From NCBI GenBank assembly GCA_003569205.1, contig BGOK01000010.1, positions 1 through 64,000 on the forward strand: DNA of 64,000 nucleotides, in the 5' to 3' direction. Numbering within the stretch: position 1 is the stretch's first letter; each line of letters opens with the position of its first letter. The notes beneath the pieces were generated by a model. That model did not search any database, was not told the origin of the DNA, and saw only the letters and a list, made by a program, of their open reading frames with translations. Origin of the DNA: Verrucomicrobiota bacterium. GTDB taxonomy: Bacteria; Verrucomicrobiota; Verrucomicrobiia; Opitutales; UBA953. Of the stretch, positions 26,743-36,244 are shown piece after piece. The translations under genes were made by a program, and so were the position numbers.

Positions 26743-28284
26743 TTAAGTCTGGGCCGGGGCTTCCGGCTCCTCCATGGGAGGGAATAAGATGCACTTTTCG
26801 GCGACCTTAGCACCCGTCGGGAGGGTCGACCAGAACCGTACGGAGTCGAAACTCACCGCTGGGAGGAGGCCAATGTTGACGAGGAGTTGCGCGCAGGTCG
26901 TGGGCATGACCGGAGTCAAGACAGTGGCGACCAAGCGAAGGCCCTCGGCCACGTGAGCTAAGCATGAATCGAGACGGGCGCGATCGGCGGTATCGGCTGA
27001 CTTGGCGAGTTTCCAGGGAGCGCGGGCCTCGATGTAGGCATTCATCGCGCTGACAAAGACCCACAGCGACTCCAAGGCATGACTGAGCTGCACTTCGGCG
27101 AAATGGGCGAAGAACTTCCGCTCCGTTTCCGCCCACAACTTGCGGAGGTTCTGTTCCAGTTCCTCATCCGCTCCCGGTGCGGGCACGGTGCCCGCGTAGT
27201 TGCGGCCGACCATGTTGAGTAAGCGGTTCACGAGGTTACCTAGGTTATGGCCGAGGTCGGCTTTGTAACGCTGGGCAAAATTTAACGATGAAAAATCGGC
27301 GTCTTCACCCACGACCATTTCGCGGCAGAGGTAATAGCGGAACGCATCCGTACCGAACTTATGGGCAAAGCTCAGGCTGTCGGTAGCGTTACCATCGCTC
27401 TTCGAGGCCTTCGCGCCGTTCACCGTCCACCAGCCGTGCACCAGCAGTTGCTTCGGTGGGGCAATATCCAAGGCCTTAAGGATACAGGGCCAATAGACGG
27501 CATGAGGCGGAGTGAGAATGTCCATACCGATGACATGCATATCGGCTGGCCAGCGACCCTTATCGACCACGGCAGAGTAGTAATTCGTCAGGGCGTCGAA
27601 CCAAACGTACGTCACAAAGTCATGGTCGAACGGCAGTTCAATACCCCACGTCAGCCGAGACTTCGGACGCGAGATGCAGAGGTCGTTCAAGGGTTCCTTG
27701 AGGAACTCGAGGACCTGCTTGCGCCGATGGGCGGGGTTAATGAAATCGGGGTTGTCCTTCAGGTGCTCGATGAGCCAGGGCTGGAACTGCGAAAGGTTAA
27801 AAAAGTAGTTCTCCTCGGTCGCTTGGGTGACCTCGCCAAAGATGGCCGGCCAAGTGCCCTGTGGGTCACGGTCCCTGTCGCTGAGGAACTGCTCCTGACG
27901 AACGGAGTACCAACCCGACTTGGTCGCCTTAAAGATCAGGCCTTTGTCGAAGAGCTTTTGCAGGAAGTCTTGCACCACCACTTTGTGGCGGGGCTCGGTG
28001 GTCCGGATGTAGTCGTCGTTGGAGATGTTCAGCAATCCGAGCATCTCTTGAAAAACTCCCGCGACTTCATCGACTAAGACCTGCGGCTCGATCTGGCGCT
28101 TCTGAGCCGTCTGTTGGACCTTCTGGCCATGCTCATCGAGGCCCGTGAGGAAGTAAACATTGTCGCCGAGCATGCGGTGGTGACGTGCCAAGACGTCGGC
28201 GAGGACCTTTTCGTAGGCGTGACCGATGTGAGGGTCGCCATTCGCATAATCGATGGCAGTGGTGATGTAGAAGGGACGCGACAT
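26743..28284 (-). CDS. metG: methionyl-tRNA synthetase
   Basis: Charges tRNA-Met. It has 513 residues, with no C-terminal EMAP-type tRNA-binding domain. The HIGH motif appears as GDPHIGHAYEKVLAD (about 16-30), and the KMSKS loop as NGAKASKSDGN. The insert lacks zinc-binding Cys pairs: GWYSVRQEQFLSDRDRD stands where some MetRS have Cys knuckles. The ATG at 28284 follows an AGGAG ribosome site about 9 bases upstream, which decides the start over a more distal ATG. It heads the minus-strand run metG-isochorismate synthase-dtd-hisF. Confidence 0.95.
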   Translation of the reverse strand: MSRPFYITTAIDYANGDPHIGHAYEKVLADVLARHHRMLGDNVYFLTGLDEHGQKVQQTAQKRQIEPQVLVDEVAGVFQEMLGLLNISNDDYIRTTEPRHKVVVQDFLQKLFDKGLIFKATKSGWYSVRQEQFLSDRDRDPQGTWPAIFGEVTQATEENYFFNLSQFQPWLIEHLKDNPDFINPAHRRKQVLEFLKEPLNDLCISRPKSRLTWGIELPFDHDFVTYVWFDALTNYYSAVVDKGRWPADMHVIGMDILTPPHAVYWPCILKALDIAPPKQLLVHGWWTVNGAKASKSDGNATDSLSFAHKFGTDAFRYYLCREMVVGEDADFSSLNFAQRYKADLGHNLGNLVNRLLNMVGRNYAGTVPAPGADEELEQNLRKLWAETERKFFAHFAEVQLSHALESLWVFVSAMNAYIEARAPWKLAKSADTADRARLDSCLAHVAEGLRLVATVLTPVMPTTCAQLLVNIGLLPAVSFDSVRFWSTLPTGAKVAEKCILFPPMEEPEAPAQT

Positions 28285-28352
28285 TGCTGAGTCTCCTACC
28301 CTAGGGAGCAGGGGCCTTGTAGGACAACCCTGAAGGGGCACGGAAGGGGCAC

Positions 28353-28384
28353 AAAAAAGGCCTCGGGGTAGCCCCGAAGCCTTT
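28353..28384 (-). terminator. rho-independent terminator after the 28404 gene
   Basis: Reading the minus strand, AAAGGCTTCGGGG pairs with CCCCGAGGCCTTT across a 3-base loop with one mismatch, followed directly by six Ts. It lies 20 bases past the stop of the 592-residue protein and before the metG start. This is the strongest terminator in the window. It separates the unknown gene from the metG transcript. Confidence 0.85.
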
Positions 28385-28403
28385 ATCGTTCAGGAAGCCG
28401 AGC

Positions 28404-30182
28404 TCAACCACCGGCACGGACGATGTCCGGCTGGAAGGCGATCTCGAAGGCATAGGGAGTGCCGGCCCTTAGAGCCAACGGCTTACTGCGCTCAAGGACT
28501 TGATAGAAATGCATCTTGCCCCAGCAGGTGCGGTGCTTCGGGTCTTCACTGACAACCTTAGTTTCCAACCACTCGCCGTGGAAGTCATCCTTGAGGACTT
28601 CGCAGCGATGCGATTCGGGGCCAAGGATTAAGGCACTACCTGGGGTCATGCGTGAATGCGTGGCGGCAATCGGCAGCACCAAGCGGAAGTTCTCGAGCGT
28701 CACGGCGGCTTTCGGAATTAGGATAAAGCGCCCGACGATTCGGCCACCATTCAACTCCCAATCGACCTTCAGGCTGGCGACTCCGCTCGAGAGTTTTTCG
28801 TCCTTGTCGATGAGGTCGGGCTGTTCGTAACGGAAGTGATAGGTGCCAGCCTTGGTGCCCATGGCCACCTGCAGGTTTTTGCCGTAGAACGAGGGCGTGT
28901 AGACGCGGTCGCCGATCGTATACTCTGGAATGAACGGGGAAGTGTAGACGTTGGCCGGCCAATCCATGACGCCGGGCATATGCGGGAACGCCAGCGAGTC
29001 GGAGAATTTATGCGAACCATTAGACAGCACGGGCAACACCATGTGTAAACCTGAGGTCGGGTCAGAGTAGGAGAGTAAGCCCTGTTCCTTGCGGGGGGTC
29101 TTATCCATGGAGTATAGTCGGCAAACGGCTTGCCTGGAGGTTGGACGGAAAACATCCATGGTACCACCGACGGTCTTAGCGAGGCGCGACCATTGGGACA
29201 GGTAGCGTGCGGCATCGAAGTTCGCCATCCGTGTGGTGTGCCCTGGGATGGTGTCGCGTTCGCCATCGCGGATCACGATGAGACCATGCTCGGCGTCGAA
29301 GAAAGTTGTGAAGAAGTGAGCGTAGAGGCGGCGAACTAGGTCGCGGGCGAGCGGCTCCTTGTCGACCGGGATCCAGCGATCACGCAGGGCTTGGAGCAAG
29401 AGCGTGATGCAGTGCGTCTGGCCATAGGAACCGATACCTCGACCAAAGGACCAACCCAGACCATCCTCGCGGACCGTTTCAAGGATGATACGCAGGTACT
29501 TCTCCGCATGCGTGCGAAGCTTGGGGAGCTTAGAATCACGCAACTGAATGTTGGCGTGGAGCTGGAGCGCTTGACGGATGAAAATGAGTGCGACCACACC
29601 ATACAGGTCGAAGGCGCCACCTAGGTTATCGGGGTGGGACTGACGGGAGGCGTCATCATGGAATCCACCCGTGGAGGCGGCGGTGATACGTTCAACGAAG
29701 CGATCGACCAACGCGCCAGTTTCGTCTTTCTTAGTTAGGCCAAAAGAGAAGCGACAGACGGCCTTAGCGATATCGAAGGCCTGTACGTGGTCGTGGTGGT
29801 CACCGGTGACAGCCAGGCGTTCGTCGATGAGGTTACGGGTAGCCTCATCGAGGATTTCCCAGACGGGGTTGCGCTCCCGGGTCGGACCAAAGGCCAGTAA
29901 GCCAAGGCAGGCAAAAGCCATCCCGTTATCGGAGCCATTGGAGAGGCGGACCTGAGCGGTGATGGTACGAGCGGCAATCTCGGGGATGTTGCTGCGGTCC
30001 AAGGTGAGTTCACCGGTGGCCCGGTAATACTCGCCAAAGGCCAAGGCAGCGTGGCCCGGCTCATCAGCGCGGGAAACTTCGCCGGGGACGGGAGTGATCG
30101 ACCCATCGGCGGAGATGGAACCTAAATTGAGTTTGAGGAGGGCCTTGGTCTGGTCCAGGCACTGGCTCGCGAAATTCTGCAT
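28404..30182 (-). CDS. uncharacterised 592-residue protein
   Basis: I do not recognise the family with certainty. The N-terminal two thirds look helical and repeat-like, as in an alpha/alpha toroid: GHAALAFGEYYRATGEL, NGMAFACLGLLAFG, HDHVQAFDIAKAVCRFSFGL and GSYGQTHCITLLLQALRD. The C-terminal third looks beta-rich (VDWELNGGRIVGRFILIP, EWLETKVVSED), like the sandwich of polysaccharide lyases or heparinase-type enzymes. No signal peptide is obvious with the ATG at 30182. A start 84 bases upstream would add a basic leader. A carbohydrate-active role is a guess from this architecture. It is a stand-alone gene with its own terminator. Confidence 0.65.
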   Translation of the reverse strand: MQNFASQCLDQTKALLKLNLGSISADGSITPVPGEVSRADEPGHAALAFGEYYRATGELTLDRSNIPEIAARTITAQVRLSNGSDNGMAFACLGLLAFGPTRERNPVWEILDEATRNLIDERLAVTGDHHDHVQAFDIAKAVCRFSFGLTKKDETGALVDRFVERITAASTGGFHDDASRQSHPDNLGGAFDLYGVVALIFIRQALQLHANIQLRDSKLPKLRTHAEKYLRIILETVREDGLGWSFGRGIGSYGQTHCITLLLQALRDRWIPVDKEPLARDLVRRLYAHFFTTFFDAEHGLIVIRDGERDTIPGHTTRMANFDAARYLSQWSRLAKTVGGTMDVFRPTSRQAVCRLYSMDKTPRKEQGLLSYSDPTSGLHMVLPVLSNGSHKFSDSLAFPHMPGVMDWPANVYTSPFIPEYTIGDRVYTPSFYGKNLQVAMGTKAGTYHFRYEQPDLIDKDEKLSSGVASLKVDWELNGGRIVGRFILIPKAAVTLENFRLVLPIAATHSRMTPGSALILGPESHRCEVLKDDFHGEWLETKVVSEDPKHRTCWGKMHFYQVLERSKPLALRAGTPYAFEIAFQPDIVRAGG

Positions 30183-30395
30183 GCGAAGGGTTTGGATTGA
30201 GGCAGGACACCCCCCTGTCAATGCCACATCGTAAAAAAATCGTAATTTTCTGATTTTCCTCAGCAATTTGCGCTGACCTGTCGCAGGCTTACCCCTCGAA
30301 GGCGACCTCGACCGGACAGGCCACTAAACGGTCCTGCAGGCGACGCAACCGGCCAAGCGAAACTCGATGAGCCCAGGAGGGTGGTGGGGCATGAA

Positions 30396-32633
30396 TTAGC
30401 GAGGCAGGGGGCCACCCAAGGAGCGTCGAAAGAAGTCCAAGCGCTTCTCGCGCATATCGCTACGTTCGCAGGCGCCGTGGCCACCGCCAGGGATGACGGT
30501 GAATTCCACGAGGTCCTTCTTGCCGGCGGCGAATAACGCATCGCGTAGGTCGTAGGTGCACTTGACGTCCACGTTGGTATCGGACTCGCCCACGGTAAGG
30601 AAGAGTTTGCCCTTGAGTTTGCTAGCTTCGGTGAGGCAGGCGTTCGCAGCGTACCATGGACCGACGGGGTAGCCCATCCATTGCTCATTCCACCAGAGCT
30701 TATCGACGCGGTTATCGTGGCAGCCGCAATCCGCAGCGGCGGCTTTGTAGAAGTCGCCATGGCGGAGTAACGCGTGCACGGCGTTCTGACCACCCGCCGA
30801 TCCACCGAAGATGCCGACGCGGTTTAGATCCATCTGGGGCTCAACCTGGCCAGCGGCCTTCAGCCAAACCACGCGATCAGGCAACCCCGCGTCCCCGAGG
30901 TTACGCCAGGCTTCCTGATGAAACTCTTTACCACGATTCCAGGTGCCACGACCGTCGATTTGAACCACGTAGAAATTCTGCAGCGCGGGCTCACGGAAGG
31001 AGTTATTCCAGACGGCGAAAGACTTGGGGACGAAGGAGTCCTGCGGACCAGCATAGATGTATTCAATCACTGGATATTTCTTCTGCGCATCAAAGGGGTA
31101 GGGCCGCACGATGACGCCATGGATAGCGAACTTACCGGCGCGATCTTTTGCGACGAAGCGACGCGGTGCTTCCCAGCCCGCCGCCCGGAGTTGGGTGTCA
31201 TCGGCCTGGCCGAGCTGCACCATTTCGCGACCATCAGTGGCGCGACGGAGAACAAAGCGGGGTGGGAGGTCGACGCGCGAATAGGTATCCACGACGTATT
31301 GGCGGCCGGGGCCGAACTGGACGTCGTGCGTGCCGTCGCCTTGCGTGAGCGGCACCAAACCCGTGCCATCGAAGTTTACGCGATAGACCTGACGATAATA
31401 AGGATCCTCGTTCAGATTGCGGCCAAGGCCGATGAAGGTCACCTGCTGAGCGGCTTCATCAATATGCACGACGGACTTCATCACCCAAGAGCCGCTGGTC
31501 ACCGCATTGAGCGTCGCGCCCGTCTTTAGGTTCACGCGGTACAAGTGCGTCCAGCCCGAACGTTCCGAAACCCACAGGGTCGTGTCGTCCGGCAGGTCGT
31601 AACGGTACGAGCTGCCATAAGTGTAGACGAACTTCGGGTCTTCCTCCGTCAGGAGCTTACGCCATTTCTTCGTGCTCACGTCAAAATCAAGGATGCCATG
31701 ACCCGTGAAACCACGGAGCGTATAAGTGGAGCGCAAGCGGGCGGAGTCTGCAGTCCAGTCCAGCCGATCGGTGTTCATAGTCAGCGCGAGTACATCGCTG
31801 CCCGGGAAGCGGAAGCCGCCCGCCACGCTGAAGACACAGGCTAACTGCTGGGTCTTGTCATCGCCTGGCTTGTCGTAATCGATTTCTTTTTCGGTCTGTT
31901 TGACCGAATCCTTCACGAGGTATTTACGCACCGGCACTGCGCGGGTCGCCCAGAGTGCGAAGTGCTTGCCGTCGGGAGACCACGCGGGTTGGCCGCTCCA
32001 GGCAAAGCCCGGAGGAAGGGCAGGGGTGTTGGGGCCGCCCGTGGAGACATAGACAACCTTTTCGCCGTCTTTCGACGTGGCGGTCACTTCCGTGACGGTC
32101 ACCGCGACCACCCAGCGTCCGTCCGGGGATTTACTACCATAACGCGAAGCGCTCAGGATGCGCGTTGAACCCGAACTGCGGATTCGGCCACCGGTGGGTG
32201 CCGGCTTCAATTCAGGCGCCTTCGCCGGGTCTTGTTTCACTACCGAGCCATCTGGTGAAAGCGTGCAGACGAAACCATTGCCCTCGATCCACAGCGTGCC
32301 GTCGTTCTGGGGAAGCACGCGGGAGATGCCGAGATTGCGAGCCTCGGCCTTGGGTTTGATTTCCTTGCGGAGCGCGGCCGCCAAAGCTTCCGCATTAAAA
32401 GCCGGCGTCAGCTTCCCCGTCGCACACTCGACGAGTTTAAATTCCGTCAGGCCTTCCGGCGTCCGCCAGCTATAGGTGAGACGCTCACCGGAGGGGGACC
32501 ATTGGACGTTCTCCAAGCGGGTATTACTGATGGAGCGACTCCACGTTTCAGACTGCTTTTGCGAAAGCTGAGTGGATGAGACTTGGGCACAGAGTACCCA
32601 AGGAAACAGCAGCCATAAGCAGCGAAGGGGCAT
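30396..32633 (-). CDS. S9 family (DPP IV-like) prolyl oligopeptidase
   Basis: Secreted or periplasmic serine peptidase of 745 residues. The start MPLRCLWLLFPWVLCAQV is a signal peptide, cleaved near CAQ. A beta-propeller follows (WSPDGKHFALW, GSWVMKSVVHIDEAAQQVTF). The C-terminal alpha/beta hydrolase contains the nucleophile in VGIFGGSAGGQNAVHALL, the Asp in VGESDTNVDVKC and the His in VIPGGGHGACERSD. The family would remove N-terminal dipeptides or cut short peptides. It is co-directional with the dehydrogenase/cytochrome gene, 54 bases downstream of it. A start 15 bases further upstream is also possible. Confidence 0.88.
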   Translation of the reverse strand: MPLRCLWLLFPWVLCAQVSSTQLSQKQSETWSRSISNTRLENVQWSPSGERLTYSWRTPEGLTEFKLVECATGKLTPAFNAEALAAALRKEIKPKAEARNLGISRVLPQNDGTLWIEGNGFVCTLSPDGSVVKQDPAKAPELKPAPTGGRIRSSGSTRILSASRYGSKSPDGRWVVAVTVTEVTATSKDGEKVVYVSTGGPNTPALPPGFAWSGQPAWSPDGKHFALWATRAVPVRKYLVKDSVKQTEKEIDYDKPGDDKTQQLACVFSVAGGFRFPGSDVLALTMNTDRLDWTADSARLRSTYTLRGFTGHGILDFDVSTKKWRKLLTEEDPKFVYTYGSSYRYDLPDDTTLWVSERSGWTHLYRVNLKTGATLNAVTSGSWVMKSVVHIDEAAQQVTFIGLGRNLNEDPYYRQVYRVNFDGTGLVPLTQGDGTHDVQFGPGRQYVVDTYSRVDLPPRFVLRRATDGREMVQLGQADDTQLRAAGWEAPRRFVAKDRAGKFAIHGVIVRPYPFDAQKKYPVIEYIYAGPQDSFVPKSFAVWNNSFREPALQNFYVVQIDGRGTWNRGKEFHQEAWRNLGDAGLPDRVVWLKAAGQVEPQMDLNRVGIFGGSAGGQNAVHALLRHGDFYKAAAADCGCHDNRVDKLWWNEQWMGYPVGPWYAANACLTEASKLKGKLFLTVGESDTNVDVKCTYDLRDALFAAGKKDLVEFTVIPGGGHGACERSDMREKRLDFFRRSLGGPLPR

Positions 32634-32687
32634 ACCGACATTAAACACCCAATAGTTTAAGTATTCAACCCTACATCAAACTAGGGT

Positions 32688-35600
32688 CTACTTCTTAGCC
32701 TTCGGGGCCTTCGTCTTCAGCGAAGCTAAGTAGGCCACGACATCACGGAGCTCGTCGGGGGTCAGAATACCGAGCATCGGCGGCATCATTGAGATGGGCG
32801 GCGTGCGGCTGACGACCGCCCCGGGCGCGACGTCCTTCATGACCCCATCTGCTTGGCGTAAGCGCAAGGCCAACGGGGTCTCGCTGAGGACGCTACCGGC
32901 CAAAACCTCCCCCGACTTTAAAGTCAGGGTCTCAAACCCAAAGCCAGGCACAATCTTCGCGGAAGGATTGATGAGCGACTCGGCGATTTCCGCCGGGGTC
33001 CGTTGCTCGCCGACTTTCTTTAAATGCGGTCCGACCTCGCTACCTTCGTCTGACTCAAAGCGGTGGCAGGCGACGCAATTAGCGGCAAGGTGTTCTTGCG
33101 CAAGGGCGCGACCACGCACGGGGTCGCCACCCGCGAGCAAGAGTTCATAGGGTAGCCCAGGCGCGGCTAGCTGCTCGGGCTTGCGAGTCGCTTCCAGATA
33201 ACGTTGTAGGGCAACCTTGACCGCAGGCTCGGTCGAGCCCAGCGCAGCAAGGAAGACATCTAAACGGAGGGACTCGTTGAACTTGGGCTGCGAAAGCTTG
33301 TTGACCAGGGTTAGGCGCGGTTGGCTCGCCGCCGCTTCGGCGCTGGCAAAGAGCACGCGGACCGCCGCTTGCTTTTCGGCGAGGTTAGACCCCGCGACAT
33401 CAAGGAAACGGATGGAAACCGACAAGGCGCTGGCCGGGTCAACTTGGGCCAGCAGTTGCATCCCCTCGATTCGCAGCGTCGTTTCGCTCCCATCGTTGGT
33501 GGCGGCCAGGAGGGCTTCCTTGATGGCGGCTGGGGACTCCGTCTTAGCCGACAGGAGTCGGAGGACCTGCAAGCGGACCGACGCGCCGATCTTAGTGTCC
33601 TTGGCTAACTTTAGTAAATCAGTGGTCGGTACGTCCAGCCCGTAGCGAACTAGGATTTCGACGCCCTTCGCCTTAAGTGACTCGTTTTTAAACGCGAGTA
33701 GTTTGGCCTGACCTTGCCGAAGGACAGCGGTCAAGGCAGGGCGATCGCGCTTGGTGTAGCGCTTGGCCGTACCATCAACGAGGTCAAGGATGGGCGGAAG
33801 TTCGAAGACCAAGAGGGCTTGGAGCGCTTCATCCACCAACGGGGTAGACTCTGGTTGTGACTCTAGCCACCGGAGGATGCGTTTAGCAGCCTCGGGGCTT
33901 CCTTCGCGGAGGTTCTGATTAATGACTCGGCGGAAGGCCGTGGCGGGCAAGGTAGACTGGCCTAACGACTGGGCCAAGGCGGCCTGAGCCGCGGGGATAC
34001 CTTCATCATCATGGATGGCACGGACGGCTTCGTTGAGCACGTCCTGGTGGGGAGAGGCCAGCAACTGGGCCAAGAGTGGGGAACGCTGCCTGGCTAAGGC
34101 CAAGGTAGCAAAGGTAGCCGGGGCGGCTTCCGGGCCTTGGGCCAGTTTCAACAAATCTTCTGACCGCTGAGTCCCTGCCAAACCCATGACTAAACCATGT
34201 CGCAACCACGGCATCTTCAGGTCAGCGGTCGCATCGTGGAGGAAAGCTCCGATGGGGGCTGGCGTCGCGACCAAGCCGAAACGACCGAGACCTAACCGCC
34301 CCAAGGTGATGCCAGCCTGCATCCGGAGGCGGGGGTTAGTAGAAGCGAGTTGAGCTACAATCTTCTGTGCAATGGCGTCAGTGATTTCGGTCTCGAGCGT
34401 CATACGCGTGGGGGGAGGTAAGCGCCCCTCCGAAAGAACCTTGAGCGTCTGCACGCGGATTTCGTCGTCCGCATCGCCGAGGAGTTGCGTCGCCCCTTGG
34501 AGAGAAGTCAGCCGACCATGGCGTAAACCCATGCCCCAACCCCAAATGGCATGGATGCGGGCGAGGCGCTCACTCTTAACATTCAGAGCGACAGCGAGTA
34601 GGTCAGCCCAAGCCCCGAGTCGATCTAAGCGGAGCGTGGCATTGACGCGGACCCGTTGGTCGGGGTGTCCCAATAATGCCAAGAGACGTTCTTTCGGCAG
34701 TGGGGTCGAAAGCGGGAGCGAGAGGATTTCTTTGGATACGGGATCGGTCTTCGTGGCGACGTCCATGTTCCAGACCGCCCCTTTACCGTCGAGCGGGTAG
34801 CCGCCAATCCAGTCCGCGAAATAGGCCTTCCCATCGGGCCCCCAGGCCATCCCGATGCCCATGATGCCTCGGTTGATCGTGCGAAGACCCACCATCGTGA
34901 AACTATCACCGGCGGGCTGGAGCGCGAAAGCATCCATCTTACCATTCGGGAACTGATCGAGGATGAACTGACCGCGCAGGGAGCCATCCAGCGCGTGGCC
35001 TGGCTCCCGCAGGAAGCCCGCGGGACCATCGGAGTAATTGGCGACCGGCGGGGTGTAGCAGAGGGGCTGATTCGGGGCACCGTTAGGCTGCCAAATGTTT
35101 TCACGCATCCAGCGGCTGTTCAGCTTCATGTACTGGTGCTGATTCCGCCAACCCGTGTCGGAACCTTCGACGACGTAGACCAGGCGTTCACGCTCCTTGG
35201 GTTGGTCGGCATCGTTATCGACGCCAATAATATTCCCCAAATCGTCGAAAGCAATTTCCTGCACGTTGCGTAAGCCGGAGGCAAAGACCTCAAAGCCCGA
35301 ACCATCAGGCTCGGAGCGGAACACGGCGCCCGAGTGCGGATAGAAGAAATGTTTTCCTTCCTTACTGGTGACGTTCGACCCTTTATCGCCAATCGTCCAA
35401 TAGATGCGACCATCGGGACCAAGGCGTAAGCCATGCATGTCATGACCCGCGTAAGCGATATGGGCGCCGAAGCCGGTAACAACCAACTCCTTCAAGTCAG
35501 CAACGCCGTCGCCATCGGTATCCTTTAACCGCCAGAGATCCGGTTGCGCCGTCACATAGACCCACCCGTCATGATAAAGTATCCCCGCGGCGATACCGGC

Positions 35601-36035
35601 ACCGACGGCGTTGAAGCCCTCGGCGAAGAGGGTCATCTTATCCGCCACACCATTTCCGTCCGTATCGACTATCTTATAGATACGCTCTTTATGGAACGAG
35701 AGATCCTTCCAATCAACGCTGCCATCCCCGTTGTGATCCTTGACGCTCCCACGGGGGCCTGGCAGAACGCCCGGTGCCATCACTCGCTTATAGAAAGCCT
35801 CCTTCTCGAGCGGAGAGGTGAGGGCGACGTCGTCAGCAACCCACTGCATGTGCTCGCGAATGTCGAGGTCGCCCACCTTGCGGCGTGTCGTGGCACACAC
35901 GTAGACCGCCCCTTTCTCATCGACGGTCACAGCCACGGGGTCAGGCACATTGATTGCCCCAGACCACTTTACAGGGGTCACTTCCGCCGCCGAAAGGCCG
36001 AGGGTACAGGCAAACAGGGCAAACAGAGGGCGCAT
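32688..36035 (-). CDS. PVC-type membrane-bound dehydrogenase with HEAT repeats and C-terminal cytochrome c
   Basis: Secreted protein of 1115 residues with the layout known from Planctomycetes and Verrucomicrobia (TIGR02604-like N-terminus plus TIGR02603-like cytochrome). The signal peptide is MRPLFALFACTLGLSAAE. Residues about 20-420 form an NHL-like propeller (DGWVYVTAQPDLWRLKDTDG, GLRLGPDGRIYWTIGDKG, NRGIMGIGMAWGPDGKAYFA). About 450-950 are HEAT-like helical repeats. The haem c site is CVACH in LAANCVACHRFESDEGSEVG, with a Met-rich PPISMMPPMLGILTPDEL as likely axial ligand region. These proteins are tied to carbohydrate oxidation in the group, but the substrate is unknown. The gene is upstream of the S9 peptidase. 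Confidence 0.87.
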   Translation of the reverse strand: MRPLFALFACTLGLSAAEVTPVKWSGAINVPDPVAVTVDEKGAVYVCATTRRKVGDLDIREHMQWVADDVALTSPLEKEAFYKRVMAPGVLPGPRGSVKDHNGDGSVDWKDLSFHKERIYKIVDTDGNGVADKMTLFAEGFNAVGAGIAAGILYHDGWVYVTAQPDLWRLKDTDGDGVADLKELVVTGFGAHIAYAGHDMHGLRLGPDGRIYWTIGDKGSNVTSKEGKHFFYPHSGAVFRSEPDGSGFEVFASGLRNVQEIAFDDLGNIIGVDNDADQPKERERLVYVVEGSDTGWRNQHQYMKLNSRWMRENIWQPNGAPNQPLCYTPPVANYSDGPAGFLREPGHALDGSLRGQFILDQFPNGKMDAFALQPAGDSFTMVGLRTINRGIMGIGMAWGPDGKAYFADWIGGYPLDGKGAVWNMDVATKTDPVSKEILSLPLSTPLPKERLLALLGHPDQRVRVNATLRLDRLGAWADLLAVALNVKSERLARIHAIWGWGMGLRHGRLTSLQGATQLLGDADDEIRVQTLKVLSEGRLPPPTRMTLETEITDAIAQKIVAQLASTNPRLRMQAGITLGRLGLGRFGLVATPAPIGAFLHDATADLKMPWLRHGLVMGLAGTQRSEDLLKLAQGPEAAPATFATLALARQRSPLLAQLLASPHQDVLNEAVRAIHDDEGIPAAQAALAQSLGQSTLPATAFRRVINQNLREGSPEAAKRILRWLESQPESTPLVDEALQALLVFELPPILDLVDGTAKRYTKRDRPALTAVLRQGQAKLLAFKNESLKAKGVEILVRYGLDVPTTDLLKLAKDTKIGASVRLQVLRLLSAKTESPAAIKEALLAATNDGSETTLRIEGMQLLAQVDPASALSVSIRFLDVAGSNLAEKQAAVRVLFASAEAAASQPRLTLVNKLSQPKFNESLRLDVFLAALGSTEPAVKVALQRYLEATRKPEQLAAPGLPYELLLAGGDPVRGRALAQEHLAANCVACHRFESDEGSEVGPHLKKVGEQRTPAEIAESLINPSAKIVPGFGFETLTLKSGEVLAGSVLSETPLALRLRQADGVMKDVAPGAVVSRTPPISMMPPMLGILTPDELRDVVAYLASLKTKAPKAKK

Positions 36036-36152
36036 CACACCTTCTTTAACCCACCAAGACCAGGTAAAGTTCCCTCGGACCATGGGCTCCAAGCACTAAA
36101 ATACTTTCATTATCCCCGTTTCGGCTTGGTCCCGTGATAAACGAGATGGTGT

Positions 36153-36174
36153 CCAAGGCGCTTAAGCACCTTGG
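36153..36174. other. 22-base near-perfect palindrome in the gap after the deoxysugar operon
   Basis: CCAAGG-C-GCTTAAGC-A-CCTTGG, a palindrome with one mismatch, about 70 bases past the end of the aldolase/dehydrogenase gene and upstream of the PVC dehydrogenase gene, both on the minus strand. No T run follows on that strand. It could be a weak terminator of the sugar operon or a protein site for the next gene. Nothing else stands out in 36036-36244. Confidence 0.35.
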
Positions 36175-36244
36175 CCGTAGCCAAGCCCACCTGAAGGGTG
36201 AGCTGATCGACGAAGCAAGGAACGAAGCGCGAAATGCGCACGTT

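Noticed and set aside
30183-30395. Possible short gene in the 213-base gap between the unknown protein and the S9 peptidase
   Set aside because: Only frames of about 20 codons or antisense mirrors; no motif or ribosome site. It shows a short A run and little else.
30260-30805. Minus-strand frame of 181 codons overlapping the S9 peptidase
   Set aside because: Lies within the well-conserved catalytic domain in another frame; Ser/Ala/Pro-rich without motifs.
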